Made by a program: the position numbers and the translations under genes. The notes below the pieces were generated by a model. That model was not told where the DNA came from, searched no databases, and worked only from the letters and a program-made list of their open reading frames with translations. From Ginsengibacter hankyongi (lineage in GTDB: Bacteria; Bacteroidota; Bacteroidia; Chitinophagales; Chitinophagaceae), in NCBI RefSeq assembly GCF_008710285.1, contig NZ_VYQF01000008.1, positions 108,667 through 172,666 on the forward strand: a stretch of DNA of 64,000 nucleotides, in the 5' to 3' direction. Positions 1 to 8,314 of the stretch are shown here, piece after piece (position 1 is the first letter of the stretch; every line of letters starts with the position of its first letter).

Positions 1-1241
1 GCCGTTATATCTTTATTGGGTTTGGCAAAATTATGTTTATAGCTGAATACGCCGCCGTAATTATGGAACGTGAAGTTGCCATTAGTATTACTTATCCCTG
101 TTTCATGGGTCACGTAAGCAGGAAAAGTGCTGTCCCTGGTAATGTTGAGCAAACCTTCGCTGCTAAAACTTCCCCCAACAATTACACCTGATAAAGTGAA
201 TGTATTTCTTATATCCGGAAAATAATCGAACCCTGCGCGGCCAAAGGCAAAGTGCCCGTTATTTTCGGGCTTCCCGTTTTGAAATAGATTGGCAGTAACA
301 TTGGGCAGGTGATCGACCCTTGAAACACTTTGTGTTCCCAACGATTTACGCTGGTTATACATAGCGTTTGCGAAAAAATTTATTTTACCCTGCTTAATAT
401 TAATATCACCTCCTCCTCCGTAACGTAATCTCGAATCCAGGTTGGCTCTCACATTGCCATTATATCCTGCCTTCCTGTTTTTCTTTAAAACAATATTTAA
501 TATGCCCGAGCCGCCGCCTGATGCATCAAACTTTGCCGAAGGGTTTGTAATAATTTCAACACTTTCAATTTCATCAGCAGGTATCTGGTCCAGCGTTAAA
601 GTGGTGGGCCTTCCATCAATAAATATCTGCGGCGTTGAATTACGCAGCGTTACATTGCCATCAATATCTACATTTACCGAAGGAATATTTTTCATTACAT
701 CGATAGCGCTACCACCAACACTCGTGAGGCTTTTATCAACGTTAAAAACTTTACGGTCAATGTTCATTTGCACCAGGCTTTTATCAGCAGCCACAACAAC
801 GGCCTGCAGTTGCTGATCGTCGTGCGGCATTTTAATATTGCCCAGGTCTTTATCAACCGCATTCAGCATCTGGCTCATATCGCCGCCGCCCATTTTTAAA
901 TTAAAAGCAACTTTTTCATTATAAGTTTTATAACCAACGGCCGTTATCAACAGTTGATAAGGAGTAATAACCGGCAATTTATCAATACTGAAGTCTCCTT
1001 TTTTATCCGTTAGCATAATGGCTACTACAAAATCTCTTCTTTTTTTAAGAGCCGTATCCATTTTATTTTGAGACAGTTGAATGGAAGCGCTTTCAATCGG
1101 CTTGCCTGTAACAGCATCAACCACTTTTCCATAGAAATGCCCAAGGTTCATGCTTTGTCCGCGGTTAGCACCGCCGGCATACTGTCCAAAGGCTATGGGC
1201 GAAATTACAAGTGCAAGCAGGGTTACGTAAAAATATCTCAT
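1..1241 (-). CDS. TonB-dependent outer-membrane receptor, OMP_b-brl type (3' end beyond window)
   Basis: The reading frame runs from an ATG at 1241 on the minus strand and leaves the window with no stop, so about 413 N-terminal residues are visible. They show a signal peptide (roughly residues 1-19, ending in AFG), a carboxypeptidase-regulatory-like beta-sandwich at about 35-120 (GKVVDAVTGKPIESASIQL), and then a plug domain at about 145-240 with IDGRPTTLTLDQIPADEIES and NPSAKFDASGGG. The start of the barrel follows. This order is typical of Bacteroidota 'outer membrane beta-barrel family' proteins of about 800 residues, which act in the outer membrane as TonB-linked transporters or related barrels. 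The substrate cannot be read from the sequence. A weak promoter-like box (CACATTTG on the minus strand, 1300-1307) lies about 60 bases upstream. Confidence 0.85.
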   Translation of the reverse strand, partial: MRYFYVTLLALVISPIAFGQYAGGANRGQSMNLGHFYGKVVDAVTGKPIESASIQLSQNKMDTALKKRRDFVVAIMLTDKKGDFSIDKLPVITPYQLLITAVGYKTYNEKVAFNLKMGGGDMSQMLNAVDKDLGNIKMPHDDQQLQAVVVAADKSLVQMNIDRKVFNVDKSLTSVGGSAIDVMKNIPSVNVDIDGNVTLRNSTPQIFIDGRPTTLTLDQIPADEIESVEIITNPSAKFDASGGGSGILNIVLKKNRKAGYNGNVRANLDSRLRYGGGGDINIKQGKINFFANAMYNQRKSLGTQSVSRVDHLPNVTANLFQNGKPENNGHFAFGRAGFDYFPDIRNTFTLSGVIVGGSFSSEGLLNITRDSTFPAYVTHETGISNTNGNFTFHNYGGVFSYKHNFAKPNKDIT

Positions 1242-1457
1242 GTTAGAATAGATTGATTTGATTTTGAGTCTTAGACGTCTTTAGTTTTAGAAATCTGCGC
1301 AAATGTGAAAATAAAATTTCGAAAGAATTTTCTAAATATAGATGAGTGGTAGTTGCGGACTTTTGGCCTGGCTTTACATCAATGAGAAACGTCCATATTT
1401 TGTTTCGGCACTAAAAAATATTTCTTCGTGCCTATATCTTTTAATAAAATGCTTTTG

Positions 1458-1485
1458 TTGTAAGTTTAAATTTTAATTAATTTTG
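1458..1485 (+). promoter_or_regulatory. Bacteroidota-type promoter of tRNA-His
   Basis: TTG at 1458-1460 and TAATTTTG at 1478-1485 match the Bacteroidota -33 (TTG) and -7 (TAnnTTTG) elements, with 17 bases between them. Transcription would start near 1491, just before the tRNA at 1500. The call rests on motif match and position only. Confidence 0.55.
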
Positions 1486-1499
1486 GCGCTTCATAAACG

Positions 1500-1573
1500 G
1501 TGGTTGTAGCTCAGTTGGTTAGAGCATCAGATTGTGATTCTGAGGGTCGTGGGTTCGAGCCCCATCATCCACC
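1500..1573 (+). tRNA. tRNA-His (GTG anticodon)
   Basis: The sequence folds as a full cloverleaf: acceptor 1500-1506/1566-1572, D arm GCTC/GAGC, anticodon arm TCAGA-TTGTGAT-TCTGA with anticodon GTG, and T arm GTGGG-TTCGAGC-CCCAT. The base before the acceptor (1499) is G and the discriminator (1573) is C, the G-1:C73 pair diagnostic of tRNA-His. CCA is not fully encoded. The fifth acceptor pair (1504/1568) is a T-T mismatch, which is unusual but tolerated in some tRNAs. Confidence 0.93.
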
Positions 1574-1582
1574 CAAAAATTT

Positions 1583-1607
1583 CCCGCAGCAATGCGGGAT
1601 TTTTTTT
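1583..1607 (+). terminator. Rho-independent terminator after tRNA-His
   Basis: CCCGCA (1583-1588), a GCAA loop and TGCGGG (1593-1598) form a 6-bp GC-rich stem closed by a stable tetraloop, followed by eight T residues. It lies 10 bases past the tRNA. Confidence 0.85.
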
Positions 1608-1831
1608 AAACGACAGCACATTGATAACTGTGTAGAAAATTTTATCTCTTCTATTTAACTCTTTTATTTCGTGGGTTCGTTTTAGTTTTTTGAGACGTTT
1701 CTTCTCTCTAATCCTGACAAATAATTACTGCATTATTTTCATCTTTATATTTTTCAAAAAAGTAAATTGCTTTTATTTTTAAAATGAACAGCTGAATTGT
1801 AAGCGTTATTTTCAAATTAATTTTAATAACT

Positions 1832-2722
1832 ATGACGGGATTTCTCACTGACCAGGTAGCCATGCTTTTCAGTACCCCCATAACCTTATCATTGGTTTTA
1901 ATTGAGATATTCATAAGTGTACGGTACGATAAGCAATACTATAATGTAAAAGATACCAAGGCTAATCTGGTACTTGGATTGGGATATGTAATAACAGATA
2001 CTTTAAGTCGTACCGCCGGCTTATTTTTATTAGCCATTTTTTATTATTATGGATTTCATTTTTCATTAAGCAGCCATCATATTGTTTTGTACTGGATTTC
2101 ATTGGTATTGCTGGAAGATTTTGTTTATTGGTTTATGCACATGATGGATCACCGTGTACGTTTTTTGTGGGCAGGACATATTCATCACCATTCATCAAAA
2201 GAATTTAACTTTTCTGTAGGCCTGCGCTCTGCTGTATTCGAGCCCATTGAAAAATTTTTCTTCTTCATCCCATTGGCTTTAATAGGCTTCCGTCCTTTGG
2301 ATATTATTCTAATATATGTGCTTGCACAAGGATGGGGAACATTTGTACATACCAGGATGATTAAAAAGTTGGGGCCGCTGGAGTATTTTTTTACTACACC
2401 TTCCCATCACCGGGTACATCATGGGACCAATATAAAATACCTCGATAAAAATTATGGGATGTTCCTTATTATCTGGGATAAAATTTTTGGAACTTTCTGT
2501 GCTGAAGACCCTGTTGAACCCGTGCAATTCGGAACAGTAAAAAATGTTGAATACAGGAATTATATGGATATTATATTCAATGAATATGGCGCCATTATAA
2601 AAGACACTAAACAGGATATTTCCTTTAAAGAGAAGATGCAATATATCTTTGGGCCTCCAGGTTACAGCCATGATGGAAGCCGCAAAACAACCCGTGAAAT
2701 GCAAAAGGGTAACAAGAATTAA
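1832..2722 (+). CDS. sterol desaturase / fatty acid hydroxylase family membrane protein
   Basis: The 296-residue protein carries the histidine clusters of the membrane di-iron hydroxylase superfamily: H103-x3-H107 (HMMDH), H116-x-HHH (118-120) and HHRVHH at 192-197. Hydrophobic segments at about 10-30, 47-72 and 82-100, plus one near 140-165, would anchor it in the inner membrane with the iron site facing the cytoplasm. The family hydroxylates or desaturates lipids such as fatty acids, sterols, carotenoids or ether lipids; which lipid is used here cannot be told. The ATG at 1832 gives a standard length. It stands alone between the tRNA and the protease gene. Confidence 0.85.
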   Translation: MTGFLTDQVAMLFSTPITLSLVLIEIFISVRYDKQYYNVKDTKANLVLGLGYVITDTLSRTAGLFLLAIFYYYGFHFSLSSHHIVLYWISLVLLEDFVYWFMHMMDHRVRFLWAGHIHHHSSKEFNFSVGLRSAVFEPIEKFFFFIPLALIGFRPLDIILIYVLAQGWGTFVHTRMIKKLGPLEYFFTTPSHHRVHHGTNIKYLDKNYGMFLIIWDKIFGTFCAEDPVEPVQFGTVKNVEYRNYMDIIFNEYGAIIKDTKQDISFKEKMQYIFGPPGYSHDGSRKTTREMQKGNKN

Positions 2723-2890
2723 TTAAGTATTTTCTAATATCTTCAATGAGTTATTGAAACCAAACGCAATAATTTCTAAAATTAACCGTCCATACATTAT
2801 ACAAAACCTTTGTTAATAAAACATACTATTTTTAATCGCAGAATCTATTTTCTGTTATTTTTACGTATGAATCCTTTAATGAATTTTATT

Positions 2891-5029
2891 ATGAGTAAAA
2901 AATTTCTACCCGTCCTGCTGGTATTGATATGTGGCGGTTTGTTTGTAACCTATGGAGTAATGGGCAGGGGCGACCGGCTGAGTGATAATCCAAAAACCAA
3001 GTATGAAAAGATACTCAAGAATGTAGGGATTGTGCTGGAAGAAGGCCATTACAGCCCCAAGACTATTGATGACGCATTTTCCAAGGAAGTGTTGAATAAA
3101 TATGAAGATGGATTAGACCCTGATAAATTTATATTTTATCAGAAAGATATAGACGACTTCAAAAAATATGAAAATAAGATTGATGATGAAATTCACGGTG
3201 CTCCGCTCGAATCATTTTATGCAATAAGCAAAACCTACCTGGCAAGGCTAAACGAAGTTTCTAAAAATTACAAAGAGATCTTAAGCAAGCCATTCGATTT
3301 TTCCAAAGATGAATCGTTACAACTGGATGGCGAAAAGAGGACTTTCCCTAAAACCGAGGCCGAAAGATATGATTACTCCAGGAAGCGCTTAAAGTACTTA
3401 GTGCTCGGCCGTTTCGTTGATTTACAGGATGAAAGGGCAAAGCTGAACAAGGACTCTTTGCACAAAGCTGATTCAACGCTTGAAAGAGAAGCCCGTGAAA
3501 TAGTTAGCCGGCAAATGGATCGCTATTTTCTTACTTTAAAAAACCACAATACGCCCGATGATATGTTCAGCGATTTTGTAAATGCGATCACGGGTAGTAT
3601 GGATCCGCATACAACTTATTTTGAGCCTGTTGATAAAAGAAGCTTTGATGAACTTTTAAGCGGTACTTTTTTTGGAATCGGTGCTCAATTAAAAGAAGAT
3701 GACGGCAAAATAAAAATAGGCAGTCTTATTACAGGGGGCCCGGCCTGGAAATCCGGCGACATTCAACCGGAGGATGAAATAATTAAAGTTGCGCAAGGTA
3801 ATGCAACGCCCGTTGACGTAACAGGCTATGCAGTTACCGACGCGGTAAAATTGATCAGGGGTGAGCAAAAGGGCTCTGAAGTAAGGCTTACACTTAAAAA
3901 AGCAGACGGCTCCATTAAAGTGGTTCCTATATTAAGAGATAAAATTTCTTTGGATGATACTTTTGCAAAAAGCGCTATTGTAAATGACGGAACTAATAAA
4001 ATTGGTTATATATATCTGCCGGAGTTTTACGCAGATTTTGATGACCCATCCGCACGCCGCTCTGCAACTGATGTTGCAAAGGAAGTGCAAAAGCTTAAAG
4101 ATGCAAAGGTGGATGGTATTGTAATAGATCTTCGTGGCAACGGGGGAGGTTCGTTAAATGATGTTGTGGACATGGTTGGCCTGTTTATTAAAGATGGTCC
4201 TGTTGTTCAGGTGAAAGGCCGCGATGAAAAAGCAAGCGTCCTGAACGACAGGGATAAAGATGTTTTATACTCCGGCCCGCTAGCCGTAATGGTAGATGAA
4301 ATGAGCGCATCAGCCTCAGAAATTTTCGCGGCAGCCATACAGGATTATCATCGTGGTGTTATTATTGGCAGCACCTCTACCTATGGTAAAGGAACAGTTC
4401 AGCGCAGCATATCTTTAGACCCGCAGTCAGAAAATCCTTTGTTCAGCAAGCCTTCAGAAGGGCTCGGTGATCTTAAACTTACCTTCCGTAAATTTTACAG
4501 GATCAACGGCGGCGCCACTCAATTGCGTGGTGTGGTTCCCGACATCATAATACCTGACAGGCTGGAAAATGTGAAATTCCGTGAAAAAGACAATCCGGAT
4601 GCATTGAGCTGGGATGAAATTCCTAAAGCAACTTACACTACCTGGAACCCGGGTTATAGCTATAATTCTATCGTAAGTGAAGCTAATACCGATCTTCAAA
4701 AGAGCCCGGTTTTTAAAGGCATAAGAGAAGACGTAGACCAGCTTGATAAATATAATGACGCGGAAACTCCTCTTAATATTCAAAAATATCGTGCACAAAT
4801 AGAACAGATCAAAACACTGTCTAAAAAGCTGGATAGTCTTACTAAACTTAGCAGCGAGTTCCCGGTTCATAATATTGCTTCCGATTCATTGACCCTCGGT
4901 AACGATTCTGATAAAATTGCCAAGAACAAACAATTTTTGAAACATATTGGTGATGATATTTATATTAATCAAACGGTGAAGGTTGTAGAAAAAATGATTG
5001 GCGAAGAGCAACTGGCTCAAACAAAATAA
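2891..5029 (+). CDS. prc: carboxy-terminal processing peptidase Prc/Tsp (S41A)
   Basis: This is a periplasmic tail-specific protease, expected to trim or degrade envelope proteins from the C terminus. The preferred start is the ATG at 2891 (MSKKFLPVLLVL), directly before a signal anchor; upstream in-frame ATGs exist at 2867 and 2879. That start gives 712 residues, close to the family length. After an N-terminal helical region come a PDZ domain at about 245-335 (FFGIGAQLKEDDGKIKIGSL) and the S41 catalytic domain with VDGIVIDLRGNGGGS. The Ser-Lys dyad is near Ser474 (SASASE) and Lys500 (YGKGTVQ), spaced as in E. coli Tsp. A DUF3340-like helical tail closes the protein. It ends at a strong terminator, so it is probably monocistronic. 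Confidence 0.93.
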   Translation: MSKKFLPVLLVLICGGLFVTYGVMGRGDRLSDNPKTKYEKILKNVGIVLEEGHYSPKTIDDAFSKEVLNKYEDGLDPDKFIFYQKDIDDFKKYENKIDDEIHGAPLESFYAISKTYLARLNEVSKNYKEILSKPFDFSKDESLQLDGEKRTFPKTEAERYDYSRKRLKYLVLGRFVDLQDERAKLNKDSLHKADSTLEREAREIVSRQMDRYFLTLKNHNTPDDMFSDFVNAITGSMDPHTTYFEPVDKRSFDELLSGTFFGIGAQLKEDDGKIKIGSLITGGPAWKSGDIQPEDEIIKVAQGNATPVDVTGYAVTDAVKLIRGEQKGSEVRLTLKKADGSIKVVPILRDKISLDDTFAKSAIVNDGTNKIGYIYLPEFYADFDDPSARRSATDVAKEVQKLKDAKVDGIVIDLRGNGGGSLNDVVDMVGLFIKDGPVVQVKGRDEKASVLNDRDKDVLYSGPLAVMVDEMSASASEIFAAAIQDYHRGVIIGSTSTYGKGTVQRSISLDPQSENPLFSKPSEGLGDLKLTFRKFYRINGGATQLRGVVPDIIIPDRLENVKFREKDNPDALSWDEIPKATYTTWNPGYSYNSIVSEANTDLQKSPVFKGIREDVDQLDKYNDAETPLNIQKYRAQIEQIKTLSKKLDSLTKLSSEFPVHNIASDSLTLGNDSDKIAKNKQFLKHIGDDIYINQTVKVVEKMIGEEQLAQTK

Positions 5030-5052
5030 TTTAATTTATAGTAATACAAAAG

Positions 5053-5077
5053 ACCGGCTTTCGTGCCGGTTTTTTTT
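5053..5077 (+). terminator. Rho-independent terminator after prc
   Basis: ACCGGC (5053-5058), loop TTTCGT, GCCGGT (5065-5070), then seven T residues, 24 bases after the protease stop codon. Confidence 0.88.
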
Positions 5078-5171
5078 GTCATAAATCGCTTTGATAATCA
5101 TTATTTATTCAACATTTTTTATTAACTCATTTTTACTATAAACTCATCAAACATTATTTTTCTTTTTACCC

Positions 5172-5179
5172 TATCTTTG
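5172..5179 (+). promoter_or_regulatory. -7 promoter box of the pdhA gene
   Basis: TATCTTTG is an exact TAnnTTTG -7 element. A start point about 7 bases downstream would leave a leader of only about 13 bases before the TTG codon at 5199. This supports that non-ATG start, because no ATG precedes the conserved N terminus in frame. No convincing -33 TTG is seen. Confidence 0.6.
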
Positions 5180-5198
5180 CCGCCTAAAAATTATAAGC

Positions 5199-6191
5199 TT
5201 GGCTACAAAGTTTACTAAAGAAACTTATCTCTACTGGTACGAATTAATGCTTTTGCTTCGCAGGTTCGAAGAAAAAGCAGGCCAGATGTATGGTATGCAG
5301 AAGATCCGTGGTTTTTGTCATTTATATATTGGCCAGGAAGCAATTGCTGCCGGCTGTATGACTGCCACAATTCCCGAAGACATTTTTATTACGGCGTATC
5401 GCGACCATGCCCTTGCGATCGCCAAAGGCGTTTCCGCGAAATCATGTATGGCGGAACTATATGCAAAGGCTACCGGTTGCAGCAAAGGAAAAGGAGGCAG
5501 TATGCACATGTTTGGTGTGAAAGAAAGATTTTTTGGAGGACATGGTATTGTGGGAGCGCAGATAGGAACCGGGGCAGGCCTGGCTTTCGCAGAAAAATAT
5601 AAAGGCACTAAGAACGCTGTGCTTTGTTTCTTTGGGGATGGCGCCGCAAGGCAGGGCATACTTCATGAAACATTTAATATGGCCATGTTATGGAAACTGC
5701 CGGTAGTTTTTATTTGCGAGAATAATAATTATGCTATGGGAACTTCAGTGGCACGCACTTCGAATGTTTTGGATATTTATAAACTGGCAGATGCGTATGA
5801 TATGCCGGGCGACAGGGTAGATGGTATGAATCCTGAGACAGTGCATGAAGCCGTTGAAAGAGCTGTGAAAAGAGCAAGAGACAATGGTGGCCCGACTTTA
5901 TTAGAAGTAAAAACGTATCGCTATAAAGGCCACAGTATGAGTGACCCTGCCAAGTACCGCACTAAAGAAGAAATGGAAGAATATAAATTACAGGATCCAT
6001 TAGAAACGTCCCTGGCCAAATTAAAAAACGATTTTGGCGTAAGTGATGAAGAAATTGAGACTATTAATGAAAGGGTAAAAGCCGAAGTGGAAGAATCAGT
6101 GAAGTTTGCTGATGAAAGCCCTTTCCCTGATGATGATGAGATGTATAAAGATATATATGTTGAAGAAGATTATCCTTTCATCATGGACTAA
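5199..6191 (+). CDS. pdhA: pyruvate dehydrogenase E1 component, alpha subunit
   Basis: The enzyme catalyses thiamine-diphosphate-dependent decarboxylation of pyruvate and acetyl transfer to the lipoyl domain of E2. The 330 residues show the family signature throughout: RRFEEKAGQMYG near the N terminus, GQEAIAAG, YRDHALAIAKG, KGKGGSMHMF, and the ThDP-binding motif from GDG (146-148) to the Asn run at 175-177 (ENNNYAMGTS). The C terminus has the RYKGHSMSDPAKYR phosphorylation-loop equivalent. The start is TTG; no in-frame ATG lies upstream. The beta subunit and E2 are not adjacent, so the complex is encoded at more than one site. A strong -7 box lies just upstream. Confidence 0.95.
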   Translation: MATKFTKETYLYWYELMLLLRRFEEKAGQMYGMQKIRGFCHLYIGQEAIAAGCMTATIPEDIFITAYRDHALAIAKGVSAKSCMAELYAKATGCSKGKGGSMHMFGVKERFFGGHGIVGAQIGTGAGLAFAEKYKGTKNAVLCFFGDGAARQGILHETFNMAMLWKLPVVFICENNNYAMGTSVARTSNVLDIYKLADAYDMPGDRVDGMNPETVHEAVERAVKRARDNGGPTLLEVKTYRYKGHSMSDPAKYRTKEEMEEYKLQDPLETSLAKLKNDFGVSDEEIETINERVKAEVEESVKFADESPFPDDDEMYKDIYVEEDYPFIMD

Positions 6192-6254
6192 AAAAATAAT
6201 TGACTAATAAACCAATCAACCAATAAACCAGTTAACAAATCAACAAAAAAAATA

Positions 6255-6968
6255 ATGGCTGCTAAAGCAATACAACACACAGAAATTGATCCCGTACAAA
6301 GAGCCCGTGGATTTTGGTTAAACTATAGTAAGCCTTTAATTTATATAGGTTCTGCAGTTATTGTTATCCTCGCCGGATGGCTTATTTATAAATACATGTT
6401 TAAACTTCCCAAAGAAGAAAAAGCAAACGATGCAGTATTTATAACACAAAAATATTTCTCAGATTTTGCCAATGCCCAGGGTTCAGATTCAGCGAAAGCA
6501 TTGCAGGCTGCAAAAATTCTTAATGGCGATGGAAGGAATGACGGGGCTTTAAGAATCATTAATAAATATTCCGGTACTGCTGCTGCAAACCTTTGTGAAT
6601 ATTATGCGGGCGCTTGTTACCTCCATCTTCACCAATATGATAAGGCAATAAAATTTCTTAAAGATTTTGATGCGGATGGTGCCACCCAAATAAAAAGCAG
6701 GGCTTATGGAATGATTGGTGATGCAAGCGCTGAGCTTAATAAAAATGATGATGCGCTTGATTATTATAAAAAGGCAGCTAATGTGGATGATAAAGATGAA
6801 TATACTTCTTCAGAATATTTGTTCAGGGCGGCGCTCTTTGCGCAATCAATCGGTAAAACAAAAGATGCTATTGATCTTTTTAAAAAGATAAAAGAAGAAT
6901 ATCCTTTATCAGAGAAGGCAGCAGATGTTGACCGCTATTTAGCAAAACTGGGAGAATTTTCAGAATAA
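6255..6968 (+). CDS. TPR-containing inner-membrane protein
   Basis: This 237-residue protein has a short cytoplasmic N terminus, one transmembrane helix at about 27-49 (PLIYIGSAVIVILAGWLIYK), then a region of helical TPR-like repeats from about 95 to 230 (YAGACYLHLHQYDKAIKFL; LFRAALFAQSIGKTKDAIDLF). The architecture resembles YfgM/ancillary SecYEG translocon proteins and other tetratricopeptide adaptors, so a scaffolding role at the periplasmic face is plausible but not shown. It starts 63 bases after pdhA and its stop is 16 bases before ribH, so it is probably co-transcribed with ribH. Confidence 0.75.
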   Translation: MAAKAIQHTEIDPVQRARGFWLNYSKPLIYIGSAVIVILAGWLIYKYMFKLPKEEKANDAVFITQKYFSDFANAQGSDSAKALQAAKILNGDGRNDGALRIINKYSGTAAANLCEYYAGACYLHLHQYDKAIKFLKDFDADGATQIKSRAYGMIGDASAELNKNDDALDYYKKAANVDDKDEYTSSEYLFRAALFAQSIGKTKDAIDLFKKIKEEYPLSEKAADVDRYLAKLGEFSE

Positions 6969-6984
6969 TTTTATTGCAAACCTG

Positions 6985-7473
6985 ATGGGATCAGTAAACG
7001 AAAATCTATATAATTTTAATGCAGGCATTCTTTCAAAGGATGCCTGTATTGTTATTGTGCATACTGAGTGGAATGCTGAAATAGTGAATAAGCTGCTTGA
7101 GGGTTGTAAAAAGATCCTTAAGCAATATGGTATGAATAATTATAAGATTATTACCGTTCCCGGTGCATTTGAAATTCCATTTGCGGTAAAGAATTTTTGG
7201 GATACCTATCAGAATAAGTTTGAAAAACCGCAGGCATTTATTGCATTGGGTTGCGTACTGCGTGGTGACACACCACATTTTGAGTATGTATGCAAAGCCG
7301 TGACGGATGGAGTGTTGCACCTTAATTTAATATTGCCCGTACCTACAATTTTTGGCGTGCTTACGGTAGATAACCAGCAACAGGCAGACGAACGTACTGG
7401 TGGGGTACATGGCAATAAAGGAGAAGAAGCCGCATTATCAGCATTGAAGATGATGGCACTTAAATATTCATAG
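6985..7473 (+). CDS. ribH: 6,7-dimethyl-8-ribityllumazine synthase
   Basis: This is the penultimate riboflavin step, condensing 5-amino-6-ribitylaminouracil with 3,4-dihydroxybutanone phosphate. Its 162 residues match the family length. Recognisable elements are VPGAFEIPFAVK, the GCVLRGDTPHFEYV segment with the proton-transfer His98, and PTIFGVLTVDNQQQADERTG followed by GNKGEEAA. The ATG lies 16 bases after the TPR gene, which suggests one transcript. No FMN riboswitch is visible, and other rib genes are not nearby. Confidence 0.95.
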   Translation: MGSVNENLYNFNAGILSKDACIVIVHTEWNAEIVNKLLEGCKKILKQYGMNNYKIITVPGAFEIPFAVKNFWDTYQNKFEKPQAFIALGCVLRGDTPHFEYVCKAVTDGVLHLNLILPVPTIFGVLTVDNQQQADERTGGVHGNKGEEAALSALKMMALKYS

Positions 7474-7549
7474 TTCATTTTTCGTGTTGGCTTACCTGTT
7501 AGCAACAGCCATTATATAATTGAACACCCTTAATGAAGAAATTTTATAA

Positions 7550-8272
7550 ATGAAAGTACAATTATTCATACCCTGTTTTGTTGACCAGTTATATCCTCAA
7601 ACGGCCTTTAATATGGTGAAGGTGCTGGAGAAAGCCTGTTGCGATGTTGAATACAATACCAACCAAACCTGTTGCGGCCAGCCTGCTTATAATGCGGGTT
7701 TTTGGGAAGATGCAAAAAAGGTAGCTACCAAATTTTTAAAAGATTTTGAGGGAACGGATTATATCGTGGCACCATCCGCATCGTGCGTAGGTTTTGTAAG
7801 AAATTACTATAATACACTGTTTGAAAATTCTTCTTTGCATAACAATGTAAAAGATGTTTCTAAGAGAATATTTGAGTTCACTGAGTTTCTTACTAACATT
7901 TTGCGCATCGAAAACTTTGGCGCAACATTAAATGCCAAAGCTACCTATCACGATAGTTGCGCAGGCCTGCGTGAATGTAAAATAAAAGAAGGCCCGAGAA
8001 AATTGCTCGATAAAGTAAGAGGGCTTGAACTGATTGAAATGGCTGACAACGAAACCTGCTGCGGTTTTGGAGGTTCGTTCGCTGTTAAGTTTGAAGCCAT
8101 ATCAATTGCAATGGCCGATCAAAAAGTAAATAATGCCCTGAATACAGGCGCCGAATATATCATCTCTACAGACCTGAGCTGCCTTATGCATCTTGATGGA
8201 TACATCACCAAAAAAGAATTGCCAATAAAAACAATGCACATTGCCGACGTGTTGGCGAGTGGATGGGAATAA
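7550..8272 (+). CDS. (Fe-S)-binding protein, LutA/YkgE type (CCG domains)
   Basis: The 240-residue protein has two cysteine-rich CCG domains: one with C9 and CCGQPAYN near residue 42, the other with YHDSCAGLRECK near 144 and CCGFGGSFAVK near 168. This is the LutA/YkgE layout, known as one subunit of the LutABC L-lactate oxidation complex and related to heterodisulfide reductase subunits. LutB and LutC partners are not next to it here, so the lactate role is inferred from the family only. It may form a loose operon with ribH upstream (76-base gap). Confidence 0.85.
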   Translation: MKVQLFIPCFVDQLYPQTAFNMVKVLEKACCDVEYNTNQTCCGQPAYNAGFWEDAKKVATKFLKDFEGTDYIVAPSASCVGFVRNYYNTLFENSSLHNNVKDVSKRIFEFTEFLTNILRIENFGATLNAKATYHDSCAGLRECKIKEGPRKLLDKVRGLELIEMADNETCCGFGGSFAVKFEAISIAMADQKVNNALNTGAEYIISTDLSCLMHLDGYITKKELPIKTMHIADVLASGWE

Positions 8273-8314
8273 AGAACCACGGTAGCATAAAATTCGTACA
8301 TAATTAAAAATTTT

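Noticed and set aside
442..816. Plus-strand open frame of 124 codons
   Set aside because: It lies on the opposite strand of the TonB-dependent receptor gene, which has clear domain motifs in the minus-strand frame. The plus-strand product has no recognisable features.
6969..6984. FMN riboswitch before ribH
   Set aside because: Only 16 bases separate the TPR gene stop and the ribH ATG, too short for an aptamer.
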